This document shows, one piece after another, positions 34,213 through 42,917 of a DNA stretch of 64,000 bases. This DNA comes from CAYJDP01 sp964371025 (lineage in GTDB: Bacteria; Bacillota_I; Bacilli_A; RF39; UBA660). The notes beneath the pieces are model-generated. The model saw nothing but the letters and a program-made list of their open reading frames with translations, made no database searches and had not been told where the DNA came from. Numbering within the stretch: position 1 is the first letter of the stretch; every line of letters begins with the position of its first letter. The stretch spans positions 84,929-148,928 of the forward strand of contig CAYJKH010000003.1 of the NCBI GenBank assembly GCA_964371025.1, given 5' to 3'. Position numbers and translations under genes: made by a program.

Positions 34213-35940
34213 ATGAAAAAAATAATGGTAAATGAAATAAGTAATAAAAATATAGGACAAGCAACAGAGTTAATGGGATGGGTTTCTAAAAAAAGAAATT
34301 TAGGAGGACTAATTTTCATTGACTTAAGAGATAGATCAGGCATTATGCAAATAGTAGTATCACCAGATAATAAGTTTTATGAAATAGCAGAAACTTTAAA
34401 AAATGAATATGTTATTAGAGTAAAAGGAACTATTATAGAAAGAAGTAATAAAAATGATAATATAATTAATGGTGATATTGAGGTTAATGTTAATGAGTTA
34501 GAAATTTTAAATAGTAGTAGAGAAATTCCTTTTGAGATTAGTAACACAACAACAGCTTTAGAAGATACTAGATTAAAATATAGATATTTAGATTTAAGAA
34601 GAAATGAATTAAATAAAAATATAATTACAAGACATAAATTAATGCTGGCAGTAAGAAACTACTTAGATAAAGAAAATTTTTTAGAAATAGAAACACCTAT
34701 TTTATGTAAACCAACTCCAGAAGGAGCGAGGGACTATCTAGTACCATCACGTGTTAATAATGGGAAATTTTACGCCCTACCGCAAAGCCCACAAATATTT
34801 AAACAACTACTAATGGTTGGAGGAATGGAAAGATATTTTCAAATAGCCAAATGTTTTAGAGATGAAGACTTAAGAGCAGATAGACAGCCAGAATTTACTC
34901 AAATAGATATGGAAATGAGTTTTGTAGATGAAAATGATGTAATGGAAATAGCAGAAAATTTAATAAGTAATGTATTTAAAACTGTTAAAAATATCGACTT
35001 AAAAACACCGTTTTTAAAAATGAAATATGATGATGCAATTGAATTATATGGATCAGATAAACCAGATTTAAGATTTGGTATGGAGATTAAAGATGTTACT
35101 AATATTTTTAAAGATACTAGTATTGAATTTATTCAAAATAAAATAATTAATGCTATAGTGGTTAAAAATCAAGCATCAAATTATTCTCGTAAAGATTTTG
35201 ATAAATTAACAGAATATGTTAAAACATATAAAGCAAGTGGATTAATCTATTTAAAAAACGAAGAAATTTTAACAGGATCTATTATTAAATTAATGACTGA
35301 AGAAGAAAAAACATCATTAATAAATAAGTTAGAACTAGAAAAGAATGATTTAGTTTTAATGATAGCAGATAAATATGATATTACAAAAGGCAGTTTAGGT
35401 CATTTAAGATGTAAAATTGCAAGAGATTTAAATTTAATTAAAAGTGATGATTATAAAACATTATGGGTTACAGACTTCCCGTCATTTGAATATAGTGAAG
35501 AAGAAGATAGATATATTGCGACACATCATCCTTTTACAGCTCCTAAAGATAGTGATTTAGATAAACTGATAACTGATCCAGGAAACTGTTATTCTAAGGC
35601 TTATGACATGGTAATTAATGGTTATGAAGCAGGAGGAGGTTCTATTCGTATTCATAATGAAAAAGTTCAAGAAAAAATGTTTAAAGCACTAGGATTAACA
35701 GAAGAAGAAATAAAAGAAAAATTTGGTTTCTTTGTAGAAGCTTTAAAATATGGTACTCCACCTCATGGAGGATTAGCTTTTGGATTAGATAGACTAGCAA
35801 TGATTTTAAATAAAACAGAAAATATTAGAGATGTTATTGCTTTTCCTAAAACTGCAAGCGCTTCATGTTTAATGAGTGAATGTCCATCAAGAGCAGATGA
35901 CAAACAATTAAAAGAAATACATATTAAATTAAGAGACTAA
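34213..35940 (+). CDS. aspS: Aspartyl-tRNA synthetase
   Basis: Class II synthetase that charges tRNA-Asp. The 575 residues show the OB-fold anticodon domain (MGWVSKKRNLGGLIFIDLRDRSG, about 18-40), motif 2 FRDEDLRADRQPEFTQID (about 215-232), a GAD insert, and motif 3 GLAFGLDRLAMIL (about 520-532). It sits under the Asp T-box. With no proof of the anticodon-domain specificity, a non-discriminating Asp/Asn form is possible. AAGGAGA precedes the ATG. Confidence 0.97.
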   Translation: MKKIMVNEISNKNIGQATELMGWVSKKRNLGGLIFIDLRDRSGIMQIVVSPDNKFYEIAETLKNEYVIRVKGTIIERSNKNDNIINGDIEVNVNELEILNSSREIPFEISNTTTALEDTRLKYRYLDLRRNELNKNIITRHKLMLAVRNYLDKENFLEIETPILCKPTPEGARDYLVPSRVNNGKFYALPQSPQIFKQLLMVGGMERYFQIAKCFRDEDLRADRQPEFTQIDMEMSFVDENDVMEIAENLISNVFKTVKNIDLKTPFLKMKYDDAIELYGSDKPDLRFGMEIKDVTNIFKDTSIEFIQNKIINAIVVKNQASNYSRKDFDKLTEYVKTYKASGLIYLKNEEILTGSIIKLMTEEEKTSLINKLELEKNDLVLMIADKYDITKGSLGHLRCKIARDLNLIKSDDYKTLWVTDFPSFEYSEEEDRYIATHHPFTAPKDSDLDKLITDPGNCYSKAYDMVINGYEAGGGSIRIHNEKVQEKMFKALGLTEEEIKEKFGFFVEALKYGTPPHGGLAFGLDRLAMILNKTENIRDVIAFPKTASASCLMSECPSRADDKQLKEIHIKLRD

Positions 35941-35941
35941 A

Positions 35942-36415
35942 ATGAATATAATTACTGATATGAAAATTATTGATAGCATGACTATTATTTTTAAAAATGA
36001 AAATTCAGCATTTGTTTATAGTGAGCTTGGAAATGGAGATATTTATTTATCAGCATTAAGTAATAATGATGATTATGACTTTCAATTATCTAAAAATATA
36101 TTATCCCCATTACTTGTGGATAATATAAATACTAAATTAAAAGAATATAAAGTACTAAATAAGTCAATTGAAAGTGATGAATTAAATTCAGAAAAAAGAT
36201 TTAATTTATTAAGAGTCCAAGAAGAAGAAAACAGTATAATTTTTTCTTTTTCTAATAATATTACTAACTTTAATAATTCAGAATGGTGTACAATCGCTTT
36301 AAACACTAATTGTGGAAAAAATAAAAATGCATCAATCGGATTTGCCCAATTATTGTGGAAACTTACTGGTAATTTTAAACATCAGGATAAAGTAAAATGT
36401 TTTTTAGATAAATAA
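35942..36415 (+). CDS. Hypothetical protein, unknown function
   Basis: The 157 residues show no signal, no membrane segment and no motif I recognise. The protein is rich in Asn, Ser, Lys and Ile, with a mixed strand-helix pattern and two Cys near the C-terminus. The ATG follows the aspS stop by one base, so translation is coupled to aspS and it falls under the T-box. It is not an obvious trans-editing domain. Confidence 0.6.
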   Translation: MNIITDMKIIDSMTIIFKNENSAFVYSELGNGDIYLSALSNNDDYDFQLSKNILSPLLVDNINTKLKEYKVLNKSIESDELNSEKRFNLLRVQEEENSIIFSFSNNITNFNNSEWCTIALNTNCGKNKNASIGFAQLLWKLTGNFKHQDKVKCFLDK

Positions 36416-36437
36416 GTATTTTTACTTTGAAAATTCA

Positions 36438-36446
36438 TGTTATAAT
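36438..36446 (+). promoter_or_regulatory. Promoter of hydrolase-valS unit (extended -10)
   Basis: TGTTATAAT with the core at 36441-36446, 20 bases before the hydrolase start. No good -35. Confidence 0.55.
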
Positions 36447-36466
36447 ATTATAAATAAAGGAGTTAT

Positions 36467-37510
36467 ATGGAAAGTTTAGAAGGAGAAATAGAAAAAGTAA
36501 AAACCAATATAGAAAATAATAAAGTTTATGAAACAAAATATATAACTAGAAATAATGTTGAATATACTATACTTATATTACCGAAAGATTTAGAGAAGAA
36601 TATTAATATAGAAAGTATTGTATTAATACCAAATAAATATGATAATAATTTTAATCAAATTATTTTAGAATGTAATAATAATCAAACTAATAATTTTAAA
36701 AGTCTTATATTAGAAGCTGGTAAAAAAGCAATATCTTTAGCTGAAATAGTAGATAAACATCCTGCTCCAATAATTATTCCAATATTGCCTGATGAAAAGA
36801 TAGGACCTTATTATCAACAGTTAGCAACGGAGTGTTTTAACTTACCTAGAGAAAATAAAAATTATAGAATAGATAAGCAAATAGTTAATTTAATATCTAA
36901 AACAAAGAAAATTATGAAAGATCAATATTTTATCGATGTAAATGAAAAAATTATATTGACAGGATATTCTTCATCAGGAGTGTTTGCACAAAGGTTTAGT
37001 TTAATCCACCCTAATCTGGTTGAAAAGGCTATTGTAGGAGGAGCACTAGGAAGTATCCCTTTTCCTAGTAAAAGTATAAATTATCCAATTGGAATTAAAA
37101 ATTTTAAAGATTTATTTGGAGAAGACTTTAATATAGAAGAATATTCTAAAATAGATTTTAATTATTATGCTGGAGAAAAAGAGGCAGATAGATTAACAAC
37201 AGAGAGACTAACTGATGAGAAAAAACCAGCTCCAATGCATGATATGAGCTATTTGGAAATAAGTACTCCAAAACATGTGGGAAAAGTTGATAGATGGGTA
37301 TTTGGAGACAATTTAATAGAAAGAGCACTGTATAAAACAGAGTTATTAAAGAATGAATTGAAAATAAATGCGAAACTAAAAATTATAGAAGGTTATGGGC
37401 ACAGTGATTTTAAAGAAATAAAAGGATTAAATCAAATCGTAGATAGTTATACAACAGAAACATATGAAAGATACGTTAGTTCGAAAATGAATACAAAAAC
37501 ATTTGAGTAG
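36467..37510 (+). CDS. Alpha/beta-hydrolase fold protein, substrate unknown
   Basis: The 347 residues include TGYSSSGVFAQRFSLIHP (about 165-182), a nucleophile elbow with the middle Ser in Gly-x-Ser-x-Gly form. A C-terminal GYGHSDF (about 309-315) could supply the catalytic His. There is no signal peptide, so it is probably cytoplasmic. AAAGGAG precedes the ATG. It lies directly before valS (eight-base gap) and probably shares its transcript, but no functional link is known. Exact family is not recognised. Confidence 0.72.
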   Translation: MESLEGEIEKVKTNIENNKVYETKYITRNNVEYTILILPKDLEKNINIESIVLIPNKYDNNFNQIILECNNNQTNNFKSLILEAGKKAISLAEIVDKHPAPIIIPILPDEKIGPYYQQLATECFNLPRENKNYRIDKQIVNLISKTKKIMKDQYFIDVNEKIILTGYSSSGVFAQRFSLIHPNLVEKAIVGGALGSIPFPSKSINYPIGIKNFKDLFGEDFNIEEYSKIDFNYYAGEKEADRLTTERLTDEKKPAPMHDMSYLEISTPKHVGKVDRWVFGDNLIERALYKTELLKNELKINAKLKIIEGYGHSDFKEIKGLNQIVDSYTTETYERYVSSKMNTKTFE

Positions 37511-37518
37511 GAGGATTT

Positions 37519-40050
37519 ATGTTAGAAAAAAAATATAATCATTTAGATGTAGAAAAAAATAAATATAATAATTGGAAAGAAAAAGGGTATTTTAATTGTA
37601 ATGAAAATAGTAGTAAAGAACCTTTTTGTATAGTTATTCCACCTCCAAATGTTACAGGAAGATTACATATTGGACATGCATGGGATATTTCTATTCAAGA
37701 TATAATAATAAGATATAAAAGAATGCAAGGATATGACTGTTTATATTTACCGGGTATGGATCACGCTGGAATTGCAACTCAAAGTAAAGTTGATAAAAGA
37801 TTGAAGGATTCTGGAATTATGCCTCGTTCTATGGATAGAGAAGAGTGGCTAAAAAAAGCATGGGATTGGAAAGATGAATATGCTGTAACTATTCATGATC
37901 AATGGGCAAAAATGGGTATTTCAGTGGATTACTCAAAAGAGAGATTTACTTTAGATGAGGGGTTAAATAACGCAGTTAATAAAGTCTTTATTGATTTATA
38001 TAAAAAAGGTATTATTTACCAAGGAGAAAGAATTATTAATTGGGATCCGGTTCAACAAACTGCATTATCGAATGAAGAAGTTATTTATAAAGAAGAAAAA
38101 GGAGCATTCTATTATATAAAATACTTTTTAGAAGATAAAAGTGATTATTTAGAAATAGCAACGACAAGACCAGAAACTTTATTCGGAGATACAGCAGTAG
38201 CAGTAAATCCAGATGATGAAAGATATAAACACTTAATAGGAAAAAATGTTATTTTACCGATTGTAAATAAATTAATTCCAATAGTAGGAGATGACTACTG
38301 TGAAATGGATTTTGGAACAGGAGTTGTAAAGATAACGCCAGCTCATGATCCAAATGACTTTGAAGTAGGGAATAGACATAATTTAGAAAGAGTAGTAGTA
38401 ATGAATAGTGATGCTACTATGAATGAAAATGCTATTGGTTATTGTGGGCTTACACGTGAAGATTGCCGTAAAAAATTAATAAGTGATTTAGAAAATGAAG
38501 ATTTATTGATAAAAATTGAAGATATGATTCATAACGTTGGTCATAGTGAACGAAGTAATGCTATTATTGAACCATATTTATCTAAACAATGGTTTGTTAA
38601 AATGAGACCGTTAGCGGATAGAGTATTAGAAAATCAACTTGATAAAGATAAGAAAGTAAATTTTGTACCACCTCGTTATGAAAAAATAATGAATCATTGG
38701 ATGGAAATTACATATGATTGGTGTATTTCTCGTCAACTATGGTGGGGACACAGAATTCCTGCTTGGTATAAAGATGGAGAAGTAAAAGTGCAAGTTGAAA
38801 GTCCTGGAGAAGGTTGGAATCAAGATGAAGATGTTTTAGATACATGGTTTTCATCAGCAATATGGCCTTTTTCAACTCTTGGATGGCCAGAAAATACCAA
38901 ATTGTTAGAAAGGTACTATCCAACTAATACACTAGTTACTGGATATGATATAATTCCTTTTTGGGTTAATAGAATGACTTTTCAAGCATTAGAGTTTACA
39001 AATATTAGACCATTTAAAGATTGTTTAATCCACGGATTAATTAGAGCTAAAGATGGAAGAAAAATGAGTAAATCACTTGGGAATGGTATAGATCCTATGG
39101 ATGTTATCGAAGAATATGGTTGTGATGCACTTAGATATTTTTTAACAACTAACTCAGCACCAGGAATGGATTTAAGATATGATCATGATAAAGTTAAATC
39201 ATCATGGAATTTCATTAATAAACTATGGAATGCTTCTCGATTTGTTCTTATGAATATAGAAGGTTTTGAAAATAAAATTGTGGATCAAGAATTAAGTATT
39301 TATGATAAGTGGATTTTAACAAAGAAAAATAAATTGGTTAAAAATTTAGTTAAAGAAATGGATAAATATAATTTTCATAATGTAGGAAAAGAATTATATA
39401 AATTTATTTGGGAAGATTTTTGTGATTCATATATCGAATTAACAAAAAATAATATGACTAATACCACAAAAAGTGTTCTTAATGAAGTACTTACTGATAT
39501 ATTAAAAATGCTACATCCTTTAATGCCTTATGTAACAGAAGAAATATATTTAATGCTTCCTTATAAAGATAATAACTCTATTATGATAAGTGAATATCCA
39601 AAATATAATAAAAATATGATATTTGAAGATGAAAGCAATTTATTAGAAAAAGTTTTAGAAGATATAGTAAGTATTAGAAATCTGAAAGCTACAAATAAAA
39701 TCACAAAACATGATTTAGTAATGTTTAAATGCTTTGATAAAGAGCTAGTGGATATATTTATATCACAATTAAAAATAACTAAAGAAAATATTTGTGATAG
39801 TATTCCTAATGATAAATCAAGCGTTAGTTATAAATCTAATCTTATTGAAATAACATATTATTCTACTATAGAAGAAGATAATAATTTAGTAGAAGAAGAA
39901 ATTAATAAGTTGAAAGAATCTATTATAAGAAGAGAAAAATTATTAAATAATGAAAATTATGTTAATAAAGCTCCTAGTAATATAGTAGAACAAGATAGAT
40001 TTAAATTAAAAGAAGAGAAAGAAAAATTATATAATTTAGAAAACAGATAA
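37519..40050 (+). CDS. valS: Valyl-tRNA synthetase
   Basis: Class I synthetase that charges tRNA-Val. The 843 residues show the HIGH motif in GRLHIGHAWD (about 48-57), the editing domain with TTRPETLFGDTAVAV (about 215-229), GRKMSKSLGNGIDP (KMSKS, about 513-526) and a C-terminal coiled coil (about 780-843). No T-box precedes it, in contrast to aspS. The stop is in the loop of a terminator. Confidence 0.98.
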   Translation: MLEKKYNHLDVEKNKYNNWKEKGYFNCNENSSKEPFCIVIPPPNVTGRLHIGHAWDISIQDIIIRYKRMQGYDCLYLPGMDHAGIATQSKVDKRLKDSGIMPRSMDREEWLKKAWDWKDEYAVTIHDQWAKMGISVDYSKERFTLDEGLNNAVNKVFIDLYKKGIIYQGERIINWDPVQQTALSNEEVIYKEEKGAFYYIKYFLEDKSDYLEIATTRPETLFGDTAVAVNPDDERYKHLIGKNVILPIVNKLIPIVGDDYCEMDFGTGVVKITPAHDPNDFEVGNRHNLERVVVMNSDATMNENAIGYCGLTREDCRKKLISDLENEDLLIKIEDMIHNVGHSERSNAIIEPYLSKQWFVKMRPLADRVLENQLDKDKKVNFVPPRYEKIMNHWMEITYDWCISRQLWWGHRIPAWYKDGEVKVQVESPGEGWNQDEDVLDTWFSSAIWPFSTLGWPENTKLLERYYPTNTLVTGYDIIPFWVNRMTFQALEFTNIRPFKDCLIHGLIRAKDGRKMSKSLGNGIDPMDVIEEYGCDALRYFLTTNSAPGMDLRYDHDKVKSSWNFINKLWNASRFVLMNIEGFENKIVDQELSIYDKWILTKKNKLVKNLVKEMDKYNFHNVGKELYKFIWEDFCDSYIELTKNNMTNTTKSVLNEVLTDILKMLHPLMPYVTEEIYLMLPYKDNNSIMISEYPKYNKNMIFEDESNLLEKVLEDIVSIRNLKATNKITKHDLVMFKCFDKELVDIFISQLKITKENICDSIPNDKSSVSYKSNLIEITYYSTIEEDNNLVEEEINKLKESIIRREKLLNNENYVNKAPSNIVEQDRFKLKEEKEKLYNLENR

Positions 40051-40063
40051 TATCTGTTTTTTT
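40041..40063 (+). terminator. Terminator after valS
   Basis: AAACAGA (40041-40047) and TCTGTTT (40053-40059) around TAATA, T-run to 40063. The loop holds the stop codon. Confidence 0.8.
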
Positions 40064-40064
40064 A

Positions 40065-40073
40065 TGCTATAAT
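40065..40073 (+). promoter_or_regulatory. uvrB promoter (extended -10)
   Basis: TGCTATAAT, core 40068-40073. No SOS (LexA) box was recognised around it. Confidence 0.55.
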
Positions 40074-40098
40074 AATAGTTATATTTAAGGAGGTTTTT

Positions 40099-42045
40099 AT
40101 GTTTAAGTTAGAATCTAAGTATAAACCAAATGGAGATCAACCTAAAGCGATTGAAGAATTAGTTGAAGGGCTTAATAATCATAAAAAACATCAAGTATTA
40201 CTTGGTGCTACTGGTACTGGTAAAACATTTACAATGGCAAATGTAATTGAAAGAGTTCAAAAAACAACATTAGTTTTAGCTCATAATAAAACACTAGCAG
40301 GACAACTTTATAGTGAACTTAAAGAATTATTTCCAAATAATCATGTGGAATATTTTGTCTCTTATTATGATTATTATCAACCAGAAGCATATGTTCCAAC
40401 TACAGATACATATATCGAAAAAGATTCCTCGATAAATGATGAGATTGATGAATTGCGACATGCCGCAACAAGTAGTTTATTAACTCATGATGATGTTATA
40501 GTGGTGTCTTCAGTATCTTGTATATATGGTATTGGAGAAGTAGAAGAATATAAAAATAAAATGTTAACTATAAAAGTTGGAGATCAAATAGAAAAAGAAA
40601 AGATATTAACAAAGTTAATTGAAATGCAATATGATCGAAATGAAATAGATTTTAAAAGAGGAACTTTTCGAGTTAGAGGGGATAGTTTAGAAATTATTCC
40701 TATTTATCAAAAAAACAAAGGATATCGCATTGAATTTTTTGGAGATGAAGTAGATAGAATAAGTGAAATAGATACTTTAACAGGAATTGTTTTAACTTCT
40801 AAAAAAAGTGTAAGTTTATTTCCGGCGAGTCACTTTGTTGTAGGGGATGAAAAACTACAAAAAGCAATTCAGACTATAAAAACTGAGTTGGAAGAGCAAT
40901 TAGTTATATTAAAAGAGGAAAATAGATTACTTGCAGCTGAAAGACTAGAGCAAAGAACTAGATATGATATTGAAATGTTACAAGAAACAGGATTTTGTAC
41001 AGGTATCGAAAATTATTCAGCTCCAATGGCTGGTAGAAAAAAAGGAGAAACTCCAATTACATTGATGGATTTCTTTCCTGATGATTATTTATTAATCGTA
41101 GATGAGTCTCATGTTACTCTACCACAAGTAAGAGGAATGTATGCTGGAGATAGAGCTCGTAAATTAAATCTAGTAGAGTATGGTTTTAGATTACCTAGTG
41201 CTTTAGATAATAGACCGCTTCAGTATGATGAATTTCAAAAAAAAATCAACCAAGTTGTATATGTATCAGCAACTCCTGGAGATATTGAAATGGAATATAC
41301 AAATCAAAAGTATGTTGAACAAATTATTAGACCAACAGGGTTAATTGATCCAACTATTGAAATAAGACCTAGTGATGGTCAAATTGATGACTTAGTAGGA
41401 GAAATAAATGAAAGAATTAAAATAAATGAGAGAGTCTTAATTACAACTCTTACAATAAGAATGTCAGAGGAGTTAACGGATTATTTAAAAGAATTAGATA
41501 TAAAGGTAGCATATTTACACTCAGAAATAAAAACGTTAGAAAGATTACAAATAATTCATGATTTAAGAGTAGGTAAATATGATGTTATAGTTGGAATAAA
41601 CTTACTAAGAGAAGGAATTGATATACCAGAAGTTTCCCTAATTGCAATACTTGATGCTGATAAAGAAGGATTTTTAAGAAGTACTAGAAGTTTAATTCAG
41701 ACTGTTGGAAGAGCAGCCAGAAATAAAAATGGACATGTCCTAATGTATGCAAATAAAATAACTGATTCAATGAGGGCAACAATTGATGAAACAGAAAGAA
41801 GAAGAAAAATTCAAATAAAATATAATGAAGATAATAATATAATTCCACAAACTATTAATAAATCAATTAAAGAAATTATTAGTAATAGCGACCAGGTTAG
41901 TGCCAAAAATAAAAAACTTTCTAAAGAAGAAAAAGCCTTAACTATAGAACAAGTAGAAAAAGAAATGAGACAAGCAGCAAAAGACTTAGATTTTGAAAGA
42001 GCTATGGAATTAAGAGATATTTTATTTGAAATGAAAATAAAATAG
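40099..42045 (+). CDS. uvrB: Excinuclease ABC subunit B
   Basis: Damage-verifying helicase-like subunit of nucleotide excision repair. The 648 residues show GATGTGKTFT (Walker A, about 38-47), the beta-hairpin region YYDYYQPEAYVP (about 93-104), DESHVT, INLLREGIDIPEV, and the C-terminal UVR motif EKEMRQAAKDLDFERAMELRD that binds UvrC. AAGGAGG precedes the ATG. uvrA follows one gene later. Confidence 0.98.
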   Translation: MFKLESKYKPNGDQPKAIEELVEGLNNHKKHQVLLGATGTGKTFTMANVIERVQKTTLVLAHNKTLAGQLYSELKELFPNNHVEYFVSYYDYYQPEAYVPTTDTYIEKDSSINDEIDELRHAATSSLLTHDDVIVVSSVSCIYGIGEVEEYKNKMLTIKVGDQIEKEKILTKLIEMQYDRNEIDFKRGTFRVRGDSLEIIPIYQKNKGYRIEFFGDEVDRISEIDTLTGIVLTSKKSVSLFPASHFVVGDEKLQKAIQTIKTELEEQLVILKEENRLLAAERLEQRTRYDIEMLQETGFCTGIENYSAPMAGRKKGETPITLMDFFPDDYLLIVDESHVTLPQVRGMYAGDRARKLNLVEYGFRLPSALDNRPLQYDEFQKKINQVVYVSATPGDIEMEYTNQKYVEQIIRPTGLIDPTIEIRPSDGQIDDLVGEINERIKINERVLITTLTIRMSEELTDYLKELDIKVAYLHSEIKTLERLQIIHDLRVGKYDVIVGINLLREGIDIPEVSLIAILDADKEGFLRSTRSLIQTVGRAARNKNGHVLMYANKITDSMRATIDETERRRKIQIKYNEDNNIIPQTINKSIKEIISNSDQVSAKNKKLSKEEKALTIEQVEKEMRQAAKDLDFERAMELRDILFEMKIK

Positions 42046-42096
42046 GTTGTATAAACTAATAAATTTTTATATACTAATAGTAGAGGATAAAATAAT

Positions 42097-42831
42097 ATGA
42101 AGAAGAATTTAAAAGGACTAAGTGTATTTTTACTTATTATTAGTATATTACTAATATCTGGAGGAGTATACTTACAGTTAGAAGAAAAACCAAAAGTAGA
42201 AACACCTGTAGAAAAGACTGAATCAATTGAAGAGATAAAGCAAAAAGTTAGTGCTGCATTTGAAAAAACAAATGAACTTAATACGATGCAATTAGAACTA
42301 ATAACTGATATGGAAATGACAGTGGATGGAGCTTTAACAACTAATAAGCTAAATACTGTAGTACAAAATGATATTGGTAATAATATTTCTTATACTAAAT
42401 CTACAACAACCCTTGGTGAAACAGAGTATATAGTAGAAGTATACACAGTAAGAGAAGATGGAATATTATATTCATATACATACTTCGAAGAACAAGGATG
42501 GACTAAATCAGAAGGGAAAACATCTGATGTATCTCTGGACTTAGATGGTATTTTAAAAGAAGCAAATGATACTAATATGACTTATAAAAAAGAAGGTAAT
42601 ATTGAAACAGTTACAATTATGGTCAATGCAGAGGAATTAGCTGGAGCAGAAGAAATTGAATCATTAAAAGGTGTTACATTTCCTTATATAATAACAATTG
42701 AGGATAATCTAATAACCAGTGTAGCAGGAGAAGTAGAGACTAGTGATTTTAAAGTTGTAGTAGATGCTAAGTATACAAAATTTAACGAAGATATGAATTT
42801 AAGCTTACCAGAAGAAGCAAAAGGATTATAA
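42097..42831 (+). CDS. Membrane-anchored exported protein, unknown function
   Basis: The 244 residues have a basic N-terminus and one hydrophobic helix (about 8-27) without a lipobox Cys, so it is a signal anchor. An acidic linker and a Thr/Val/Glu-rich domain follow, with an alternating strand pattern (MQLELITDMEMTVDG, YTVREDGILYSYTYFEEQGW). The layout resembles LolA/LppX-fold proteins such as DUF6612 types, but this is weak. It lies between uvrB and uvrA and has its own terminator; no repair role is implied. Confidence 0.6.
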   Translation: MKKNLKGLSVFLLIISILLISGGVYLQLEEKPKVETPVEKTESIEEIKQKVSAAFEKTNELNTMQLELITDMEMTVDGALTTNKLNTVVQNDIGNNISYTKSTTTLGETEYIVEVYTVREDGILYSYTYFEEQGWTKSEGKTSDVSLDLDGILKEANDTNMTYKKEGNIETVTIMVNAEELAGAEEIESLKGVTFPYIITIEDNLITSVAGEVETSDFKVVVDAKYTKFNEDMNLSLPEEAKGL

Positions 42832-42862
42832 AAATAAAGAGGAGTACTTCTTTATTTTTTTT
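42831..42862 (+). terminator. Terminator before uvrA
   Basis: AAAATAAAGA (42831-42840) and TCTTTATTTT (42849-42858), 8-base loop, T-run. Confidence 0.85.
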
Positions 42863-42870
42863 AATAAAAC

Positions 42871-42899
42871 TTAAAAAAATAAATAAAATATGTTATAAT
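42871..42899 (+). promoter_or_regulatory. uvrA promoter
   Basis: TTAAAA (42871-42876), 17 bases, TATAAT (42894-42899) with extended TGT. Confidence 0.6.
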
Positions 42900-42917
42900 A
42901 GGCGCGTAGGTGATAAT

